A stretch of DNA of 13,604 bases from an uncultured Bacteroidota bacterium (GTDB taxonomy: Bacteria > Bacteroidota > Bacteroidia > Flavobacteriales > Flavobacteriaceae): positions 1 through 13,604 of the forward strand of contig CAISUR010000345.1 in assembly GCA_903888655.1 (NCBI GenBank), read 5' to 3'. A program made the translations under genes and the position numbers. How positions within the stretch are numbered: the stretch's first letter is position 1; each line of letters starts with the position of its first letter. Shown in pieces: positions 6,734-13,300 of this stretch. The notes beneath the pieces were generated by a model. The model ran no database searches. It saw only the letters and a list, made by a program, of their open reading frames with translations, and had not been told where the DNA came from.

Positions 6734-6773
6734 TTCGTAATTCGTAATTCTAATTTCGTAATTCTCATTTCGT
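6732..6773 (+). repeat. Tandem AATTCGT-type short repeats before the cvfB promoter
   Basis: Six degenerate copies of a 6-8 bp unit follow one another, starting at about 6732, 6739, 6746, 6752, 6760 and 6767 (AATTCGT, AATTCGT, AATTCT, AATTTCGT, AATTCT, ATTTCGT). They run directly into the -7 box of cvfB and occupy the place where a -33 element would be. Their left end touches the possible -33 of the divergent SET promoter. Confidence 0.6.
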
Positions 6774-6780
6774 ACCTTTG
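6773..6780 (+). promoter_or_regulatory. Bacteroidota -7 promoter element for cvfB
   Basis: TACCTTTG is a full TAnnTTTG match ending 15 nt before the ATG at 6796. It includes the TTG at 6778, an in-frame possible start codon, which is therefore rejected. No TTTG lies at -33; the tandem repeats fill that position. Confidence 0.6.
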
Positions 6781-6795
6781 CTCAAATTCAAGAAA

Positions 6796-7635
6796 ATGCT
6801 TAATATAGGTCAACACAATACACTTACCATTTTACGAGATACAAAAGTGGGTTTGTTTTTAGGAAACGGTAACGAAGCAGATGATGTTTTGTTACCCAAC
6901 AAATATGTTCCAAAAGTATTTGAAATTGGCGAAGAAATTACCGTTTTTGTGTATCTCGATCACGAAGAACGTCCCGTTGCAACGACTTTAGTTCCGTATA
7001 TTTTCTTAAATGAATTTGCGCTTTTGCGAGTGAATTACATCAATCAAGTTGGTGCTTTTATGGATTGGGGTATGGAAAAAGACATTCTGGTTCCGTTTAA
7101 AGAGCAAGCGCGTCCCATGGAAAAAGGAAAACGTTACTTGGTGTATCTTTATATGGACGAAAAAACGAATAGGCTAGTGGCTTCAAGCAAAACCAATCAG
7201 TTTTTAGATAATGAAAACATTACGGTTGAAAAAGGCGAAGAAGTCGATTTAATCATTTCTCATATTACCGAAATAGGAATCAATGTGATTATCAATCAGA
7301 AACACAAAGGATTGGTCTATAAAGATGAGGTGTATGACGATGCTATTCGAACTGGAGATAAAATGAAAGGGTATATTAAATTGGTGCGTCCCGATGGGAA
7401 AATAGACGTTTCATTGCACAAACAAGGTTTTGAAAACATTGAACCCAATTCGGAAATCATCATGAACGAATTGAGAGCCAGTCGAGGGTTTTTGCGGTTG
7501 AATGATAATTCCAATCCAGAAGACATTAAAACAGTACTAAAAATGAGTAAGAAGACCTTTAAAAAAGCAATCGGACTTTTGTATAAAGAAAAGTTGATTG
7601 AAATTAAAGACGATGGGATTCACTTGGTGCAATAG
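6796..7635 (+). CDS. cvfB: CvfB-family S1-domain RNA-binding protein
   Basis: This is a 279-residue cytoplasmic protein of the CvfB/YitL family, known in Firmicutes as an RNA-binding regulator of virulence or expression; its role in Bacteroidota is unknown. Blocks in order: an S1-like region with VGLFLGNG and DDVLLPNKYVP (18-39), then FVYLDHEERPVATT (51-64); a second S1 with GAFMDWGMEKDILVPFKEQ (86-104) and VYLYMDEKTNRLVAS (116-130); a third S1 with GINVIINQKHKGLVYKDEV (161-179) and GYIKLVRPDGKIDVSL (192-207); and a C-terminal winged-helix-like segment (about 215-279). Length matches the family. The ATG at 6796 is used because the upstream TTG lies inside the -7 box. A good intrinsic terminator follows the stop, so the gene is probably monocistronic. 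Confidence 0.87.
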   Translation: MLNIGQHNTLTILRDTKVGLFLGNGNEADDVLLPNKYVPKVFEIGEEITVFVYLDHEERPVATTLVPYIFLNEFALLRVNYINQVGAFMDWGMEKDILVPFKEQARPMEKGKRYLVYLYMDEKTNRLVASSKTNQFLDNENITVEKGEEVDLIISHITEIGINVIINQKHKGLVYKDEVYDDAIRTGDKMKGYIKLVRPDGKIDVSLHKQGFENIEPNSEIIMNELRASRGFLRLNDNSNPEDIKTVLKMSKKTFKKAIGLLYKEKLIEIKDDGIHLVQ

Positions 7636-7654
7636 AATTTTTAATATTATTATC

Positions 7655-7691
7655 AAAAGTCGCAATTGAAGCAATTCGTTGTGACTTTTTT
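7655..7691 (+). terminator. Rho-independent terminator after cvfB
   Basis: Arms AAAAGTCGCAA (7655-7665) and TTGTGACTTTT (7679-7689) pair along 11 positions with one G-T wobble, with a further AATTG/CAATT pairing possible in the loop. A run of six T ends at 7691. It lies 20 nt after the cvfB stop. Confidence 0.78.
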
Positions 7692-7757
7692 CGTTAATTA
7701 TTTCCTATAAATTATTTTTTGTTGGAATAATAGAATATATTTATATGTACAAATGTT

Positions 7758-8642
7758 GTGATTTTGGAACGAAAAGAATTTATAAAAACACTAATAGGAG
7801 GAGCGTTTATGGCATCACTACAGCCCTTATACAGTTGGACTAAAGATTTAAAAGAAGACGACATCAAACTCCCAGTACTATTTATTGGTCATGGCTCGCC
7901 AATGAACGGAATTGAAGACAATGAGTTTTCTAAAACTTGGGCAAAATTCGGAAAAGAAATCCCGAAACCCAAAGCCGTTCTAGTCATTTCTGCGCATTGG
8001 CTAACGAATGGAACGCATATAACAGCTATGGAAAGCCCAAAAACGATACATGATTTTGGTGGTTTTCCGCAAGCTCTTTTTGATGTTGAATATCCTGCGA
8101 AAGGAAGTCCAGAATTAGCCAAAGCTACCTCAGAATTAATTACATCAACAAAAATAGGTTTGGATCATGATTGGGGTTTGGATCACGGTACTTGGACGGT
8201 AGTTCGTCATATGTATCCCAATGCCGATATTCCCGTGTTGCAACTGAGTATCGATTATAACAAACCAGCGCAATATCATTACGATTTATCTAAACAATTG
8301 GCTTCGTTGCGAAAAAAAGGCGTATTGATTATTGGAAGCGGTAATATGGTGCACAACCTTCGAATGGTCGCTTGGGATAAGTTACAAGAGTCCGAATACG
8401 GTTTTGATTGGGCAATTGAGATGAACACTATCTTCAAAGAAAAAATCCAAAATAACGATTTTAAATCGCTAATTGAATATGAAAAGTTGGGTAATGCCGC
8501 CAAATTAGCCATTCCAACACCAGACCATTATTATCCGTTGCTATACAACATAGCCTTGCGTGATGCTAAAGACGAGATAAGTTACTTTAATGATAAGCCA
8601 GTTGGCGGTTCTTTAACCATGACTTCGGTTAAATTTGGTTAA
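7758..8642 (+). CDS. ygiD: YgiD/LigB-family extradiol dioxygenase (4,5-DOPA dioxygenase-like)
   Basis: This metal-dependent ring-cleaving enzyme is related to E. coli YgiD and plant DODA, which open 4,5-DOPA to betalamic-acid precursors; the physiological substrate here is unknown. The four metal and active-site histidines are visible: H45 in GHGSPMN, H80 in SAHW, H199 in GNMVHNLR and H257 in TPDHYYPLL (numbering from the GTG). TIHDFGGFPQALFD (96-109) is a family hallmark. Relative to E. coli YgiD there is an N-terminal extension, ERKEFIKTLIGGAFMASLQPLYS, resembling a twin-arginine-type signal with RK in place of RR. Starts possible are GTG 7758, TTG 7764 and ATG 7809. The last has a perfect Shine-Dalgarno sequence but would remove the putative signal. 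It is preceded by a terminator and has no clear -7 box. Confidence 0.88.
   Translation: MILERKEFIKTLIGGAFMASLQPLYSWTKDLKEDDIKLPVLFIGHGSPMNGIEDNEFSKTWAKFGKEIPKPKAVLVISAHWLTNGTHITAMESPKTIHDFGGFPQALFDVEYPAKGSPELAKATSELITSTKIGLDHDWGLDHGTWTVVRHMYPNADIPVLQLSIDYNKPAQYHYDLSKQLASLRKKGVLIIGSGNMVHNLRMVAWDKLQESEYGFDWAIEMNTIFKEKIQNNDFKSLIEYEKLGNAAKLAIPTPDHYYPLLYNIALRDAKDEISYFNDKPVGGSLTMTSVKFG
7796..7811 (+). promoter_or_regulatory. Shine-Dalgarno-like AGGAGGAG before an internal ATG of ygiD
   Basis: AGGAGGAG (7796-7803) ends 5 nt before an in-frame ATG at 7809. Bacteroidota genes rarely use strong Shine-Dalgarno sites, so it may simply encode the Gly-Gly of the signal-like segment, or mark a second, cytoplasmic start (277 residues). 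Confidence 0.35.
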
Positions 8643-8683
8643 TAATGTAAATTTTCTCCAAAAAGAGGTAAATATTTCCTTTT

Positions 8684-8700
8684 GTATAGTTTTTATATAC
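8684..8700. promoter_or_regulatory. Putative operator upstream of the GH16 gene
   Basis: GTATAGTTTTTATATAC is an interrupted palindrome (GTATA, 7 nt, TATAC) whose outer pairing extends to TTGTATA/TATACAA. The same 17-mer with one change occurs at 10279-10295 upstream of the next secreted-protein gene. In both, 32 nt separate it from the -7-type box. A transcription-factor site is inferred; the regulator is not in the window. Confidence 0.6.
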
Positions 8701-8732
8701 AACAAAAAACAACTAATTGCTGTGTAATTAAC

Positions 8733-8740
8733 TTTATTTG
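8733..8740 (+). promoter_or_regulatory. Degenerate -7 box for the GH16 gene
   Basis: TTTATTTG matches TAnnTTTG except for T in place of A at the second base and ends 22 nt before the ATG. It is supported mainly by alignment with the perfect box at 10328-10335, which sits at the same distance from the shared operator. The weak box fits an activator-dependent promoter. Confidence 0.45.
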
Positions 8741-8762
8741 CTAGAAATTAAAGTTTATTGAT

Positions 8763-9905
8763 ATGAAAAAATTTTACACAATGTTTTTTATTTTGATTGT
8801 TACGGCAGTAGGTGCACAATTTAATTATCAATCAACAATTCGAAATAGTAATGGTCAATTAGTAACCAATCAAATGATTTCTTTACGATTTAGTATTAAA
8901 ACAGGTTCACCAACCGGAACTATTGTTTACAGTGAACTTCAACATCCATTAACAGATAGTCAAGGGAATGTAACAGTTGCTATTGGAAACGGAACTCCAA
9001 TAGTTGGTTTGTTTTCTCAAATAAATTGGACACAAGGGTTACATTATTTAACGGTTGAGTTTTTTACAGGAACTAATTCATGTCAATGGATAGATGTTCC
9101 TACAAATTCAAATGGACAGATTGTTTCTTTTTGTAATTGGCAATATATTTTTGGCGTTTGTAGTGCCTTTACAAATTTAGTTTGGTCAGATGAATTTACT
9201 GGTTCGGGTGCTATAGATTCTAGTAAGTGGTTTCAGCAAACACAATTTATTGAACCGGGAGGTTGGTCAAATAACGAGCAGCAACACTACACTAATCGTC
9301 AAGATAATTCTTACGTTAGTAATGGAACCCTTAAAATACTTGCTAAAAAAGAGGTTTTTACAGACCAAGGTGTTACAAAACAATATACTTCGGCTAGGCT
9401 TAATTCAAAATTTGCCTTTACGTTTGGTAGGGTAGAAGTGAGAGCTAAATTAGCAACAGGTGCTGGTACTTGGCCGGCAATTTGGATGTTAGGAAAAAAT
9501 ATTATTGAACCAGGTTCTTATTGGACGGCGACTTCTGGTACCGTATATTGGCCTGCATGCGGAGAAGTTGATATTATGGAGCATTGGGGAAATGATCAAA
9601 ATTATATTCAAAGTGCGTTGCATACTCCTTCAAGTTACGGAAATACTGTAAATCTTGGCGGACAAACTATTCCAACTGCTTCAACAGATTTTCATATATA
9701 CACCCTAGAATGGACGATTGATAAGATGGTTTTTAGTGTTGATGGTGTAGTTCATTATACTTACAATCCTGCTGTTAAAGATGCGACAACATGGCCATTT
9801 AATGCGCCACAATATTTGTTATTGAATGTGGCAATGCAACCCTATATAGATCCTAATTTTACTCAAAGTGCTATGGAAGTTGATTATGTGAGAATCTATC
9901 AATAA
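8763..9905 (+). CDS. Secreted GH16 beta-glucanase (laminarinase-like)
   Basis: This 380-residue glycoside hydrolase is predicted to cleave beta-1,3- or mixed-linkage glucans such as laminarin by a retaining mechanism. Residues 1-18 form a signal peptide. Residues about 20-112 are a beta-rich N-terminal domain (FNYQSTIRNSNGQLV..IGNGTPIVGLFSQINWTQGLHYLTVEFF) found at the N-terminus of many secreted Bacteroidota proteins of unknown role. The GH16 domain runs from about 138 to the end, starting LVWSDEF, with GTWPAIWML (235-243) and the catalytic GEVDIME (267-273: nucleophile E268, acid/base E273, assisting D270), ending VDYVRIYQ. There is no C-terminal secretion-sorting domain, so export beyond the periplasm or outer membrane is unclear. 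A terminator follows, and a shared operator links it to the next gene. Confidence 0.92.
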   Translation: MKKFYTMFFILIVTAVGAQFNYQSTIRNSNGQLVTNQMISLRFSIKTGSPTGTIVYSELQHPLTDSQGNVTVAIGNGTPIVGLFSQINWTQGLHYLTVEFFTGTNSCQWIDVPTNSNGQIVSFCNWQYIFGVCSAFTNLVWSDEFTGSGAIDSSKWFQQTQFIEPGGWSNNEQQHYTNRQDNSYVSNGTLKILAKKEVFTDQGVTKQYTSARLNSKFAFTFGRVEVRAKLATGAGTWPAIWMLGKNIIEPGSYWTATSGTVYWPACGEVDIMEHWGNDQNYIQSALHTPSSYGNTVNLGGQTIPTASTDFHIYTLEWTIDKMVFSVDGVVHYTYNPAVKDATTWPFNAPQYLLLNVAMQPYIDPNFTQSAMEVDYVRIYQ

Positions 9906-9928
9906 ATTAAAAAATTCTAATTTAGAAG

Positions 9929-9961
9929 AAGAGGCATTTCATTTTGAAGTAGCCTCTTTTT
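9929..9961 (+). terminator. Rho-independent terminator after the GH16 gene
   Basis: Arms AAGAGGC (9929-9935) and GCCTCTT (9952-9958) are perfect reverse complements, with a second inner pairing TTC/GAA in the loop, followed by a T tract to 9961. It lies 24 nt after the GH16 stop, so the downstream gene needs its own promoter. Confidence 0.82.
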
Positions 9962-10278
9962 GATTTTAGTTAAGTTCTTTAAATTCTATTTTTCTATTAA
10001 ATCTAACTAAATTTTTTTGTATAACTTTTCAGAAATAATATTTAACATTTCTCATAAAATTATTAGTAATGAATTTTATAGAGCTCTTTTTTTTTATAAA
10101 TCGCAATTTTTTGCCTTTATAAATATTCATTTGTTGGTTGAATTAAATTTTACAGTAACATTATTTTTTTAAAACCACCTTTACATTAACTTATCATTTG
10201 TATTAATATAAGTCTGTATTCCATGTAAATATTCTGTTTGAAGCATTATTCAAAAGTATAATTAAAATAAATTAAAGT
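9962..10278. other. AT-rich intergenic stretch with no gene seen
   Basis: These 317 bases between the GH16 terminator and the next operator contain no convincing ORF, tRNA or strong hairpin. They are extremely AT-rich, with several T runs, including AGAGCTCT followed by nine T. GTATAACTTTT at 10019-10029 resembles half of the shared operator but lacks the second arm. An unrecognised small RNA cannot be excluded. Confidence 0.5.
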
Positions 10279-10295
10279 GTATAGTTTTTGTATAC
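10279..10295. promoter_or_regulatory. Putative operator upstream of the modular repeat protein gene
   Basis: GTATAGTTTTTGTATAC differs at one base from the site at 8684-8700, keeping both palindromic arms GTATA and TATAC. It precedes a perfect -7 box by 32 nt, identical to the GH16 promoter. The site is therefore centred about 41 nt upstream of the -7 box start in both cases, a position suited to an activator. Confidence 0.62.
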
Positions 10296-10308
10296 GCAAA
10301 CGTTTTCG
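10295..10308. promoter_or_regulatory. LacI-type palindrome CGCAAACGTTTTCG
   Basis: The sequence has a perfect central AAACGTTT and pairs at 12 of 14 positions, with the central CG typical of LacI/GalR operators. It abuts the 17-bp operator and lies about 19 nt before the -7 box, over the -33 position, where a bound repressor would block polymerase. No copy is found at the matching place in the GH16 promoter. Confidence 0.4.
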
Positions 10309-10327
10309 ATAGTAGGTTTTAAATACA

Positions 10328-10335
10328 TAAGTTTG
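10328..10335 (+). promoter_or_regulatory. Bacteroidota -7 promoter element for the modular protein gene
   Basis: TAAGTTTG is a full TAnnTTTG match ending 27 nt before the ATG at 10363. No TTTG is seen at -33; the position holds TTTTCG of the LacI-type palindrome. Confidence 0.58.
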
Positions 10336-10362
10336 ACATTCAACTTTTAAACCATATTAATT

Positions 10363-13300
10363 ATGAAGAAAATTATTTTGTTGATTCTCTTAATGATAAC
10401 CTCATTAGGATTTTCACAAGGAGCTGCACCAACAGCACCAGCTCGAAATGCTTCCGATGTTATTTCGGTATTTTGTGGAGCTTACACTGATGTAGGTTCT
10501 GACTTTTTCCCTAACTGGGGTCAAGGAACTACTTATGAGCAAGTTGCTCTTGGAGGCGATATGGCCTTGCATTATTCTAATTTAGATTTTCAAGGTGTTC
10601 AATTCAATTCACCTATCAATGCTTCAACTATGACGATGTTGCATCTTGATATTTGGACACCAAATGTTTCTCCTTTCAATGTTTATTTGATTGCTGGGGG
10701 AGAAAATGCGGTAACATTAACTCCAACGTTATCGGGTTGGAACAGTTTTGATATTGATTTAACTCAATATTCAAGTGCTGGAAGAACTTTAAATAACATT
10801 ATTCAATTTAAGTTTGAAAAACCAGGTTTTGCTTACCATGCAGAAACAAATTCTGTCTATTTGGACAATATTTATTTTTGGAAACCAGCAAATATTCCAA
10901 CTTTGAGTAGTTTTTCAATTGCTACTAAAACGTCTACATCAGCTCCTTTCACTTTAACTGCACCTACAAGCAATAGTACTGGTTCATTTACATACGCTAG
11001 CAGTAATACAAGTGTTGCTACTGTATCTGGAAGTACCGTGACTATTACGGGTCTCGGTTCAACTGTAATTACAGCTACACAAGCTGCTGCAGGTGGTTAT
11101 AGTGCAGGAAGTATATCAGCAACACTTGAGGTAACACCTCCAGCTGCACCAAACCCAACAATACCTAATAATAAACTTATTGCATTGTATACAGATTCAT
11201 ATCAAGGTTATGATGTCTTTGCAACTGTTGATACTTATGCTACTAGTTGGTCTGCAGCAACATTAACACCAATTGTTATTGGTACTAACAACACACTTAA
11301 ATACACCAATTTAAATTATGTTGGTATTGAAGCCACAACTGCTCCAATTGATGCTACTTTAATGAACTTATTTCATGTAGATATTTTTACTACAAACATG
11401 ACAACTTTTAGAGTAAAATTAGTTGACTTTGGTGCTGATGGTGCTTATGGCGGCGGCGATGATGTAGAACATGAAATTTCTTTAACTCCAACTTTAAATG
11501 GTTGGAATAGTTTAAACTTATTATTATCAGACTTTACTGCATTAACTACTAGAGCTCATATTGCTCAGATTATTTTTTCGGGTAATCCAGCTGGTTCTGG
11601 TGTAGTTTATGTAGATAATATTTATTTTGGAAATCAAACGATAACAGTTGCTCCAACATTGAGTAACTTTTCTGTTCCAGCCAAAGTAACAGGAAATGCT
11701 GATTTTGCAATAACTCCTCCAACTAGTAACAGTTCAGGTGCATTCACTTACACAAGTAGTAATACTTCTGTAGCAACTATAAGCGGTAATACTATTCATA
11801 TTGTAGGAATTGGTACTACTACAATAACAGCTACTCAAGCTGCTGCAGGAAGCTATTCACAGGGCACAATAACTGCTAGTTTTGTTGTTACAGCTCCTCT
11901 TGCAACAGCTCCTACAACAGCAGCTCCAACTCCTCCAGGAAGAAATGCTTGGGATGTTCAAGCTGTTTATAGTGGTGCTTATGGAAGCTCTAATGTTCCT
12001 AATGTTGAATTATTTCCAGATTGGGGTCAAGGAACAACATTTACAGAAGTGCAACTTGGAACAAATGCCGATAATACTATTAAATATTCTAATTTAGATT
12101 ATCAAGGAATAAATTTAGTACCTGGTGGTAACCCTCCTGGAACTTCTTTTTTAGGAATGACTAAATTACATATTGATGTTTGGACTCCAAATGTTTCTCC
12201 TTTCTTATTTTCTCTTATTGATGCTACTGGCGAAAATAATGTAACTTTAACTCCAACACTTTCAGGATGGAATAGTTTTGATATAACCTTAAGTACTGAT
12301 TTTGCTGCAAGAAATTTAGCTACTTTGAGACAATTAAAATTTGAAAAACCAGGGTATGCTTATCATGCTGAAAATAATTCAATTTATTTTGACAATATCT
12401 ATTTTTGGAGACCAACAACAGCGCAACCTGCTCCAACTTTAACAAATTTTACAGTTCCAAACAAAGTTGTGGGTGATGCCTCTTTTGCTATCACTGCTCC
12501 AACAAGTAACAGCACAGGAACTTTCTCATACACAAGTAGTAACACTGCTGTAGTAACAATTAGTGGATCTACAATTACTATTGTCGGAGCCGGAACATCT
12601 GTTATTACTGCTACTCAGGCAGCTGCAGGAGCTTATGGATCTGGAATTATTGCAACCACAATTACTGTTTCTTTCCCTCCACCAGCTACTGCGGCTCCTA
12701 CACCTACAGTACCTGCTGATAGAGTAATGTCTTTATATAGCGATGCTTATACAAATGTTGCGGGAACGGATTGGGTACCTAATTGGGGACAATTAACTCA
12801 AGCTTCTGAAATTCAAATTTCTGGAAATAATACTAGAAAATATCAATTAATGAACTATCAAGGTGTTCAATTAGTAAATCCTATCGATCTAACGAGTATG
12901 ACTACCTTACATGTTGATATTTATACTCCAAATTGTACAACTTTTGATTTGTATTTAGTTAATCAAGCTCCTCCTGCGGGTCAAGCTGGATTTAGTGGCG
13001 AACAGTCAGTAACATTATCTCCAACTCAATCAGGATGGAATAGTTATAATATTCCTTTATCTTCATATAATACACTTGAATTAAGTCATATTCAACAACT
13101 TAAGTTTGTAGCTACACCTTCTGGAACTTCTACTGTTTACATGGATAATCTTTACTTTACAAAACCTACTCCAACAGTAGTGGCACCTACAGTTACATCT
13201 GTTATAAATTTATGTAAAGGTTCTATAGCAACTCCATTGACTGCACCTGTTAATACTGGTAATACTTTAAAATGGTACACTGTGGGTGGTACTATTACAA

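Noticed and set aside
8655..8686. Imperfect hairpin CAAAAAGAGG..CCTTTTG after ygiD, considered as a terminator
   Set aside because: The stem has a mismatch and wobble pairs and no proper T tract; pairing energy would be small.
10019..10029. GTATAACTTTT as a third copy of the shared operator
   Set aside because: Only the left half resembles the motif, the TATAC arm is missing, and no -7 box lies at the matching distance.
10080..10097. AGAGCTCT followed by nine T as a second terminator
   Set aside because: The palindrome has no loop, so it cannot form a normal terminator hairpin, and no transcript is known to end there.
11882..12097. Plus-strand open frame of 71 codons rich in Leu and Gln inside the modular protein gene
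   Set aside because: It is the shifted frame of Ala/Thr/Pro-rich repeat codons; the Leu/Gln composition is a by-product of GCT/ACA/CCA codons.
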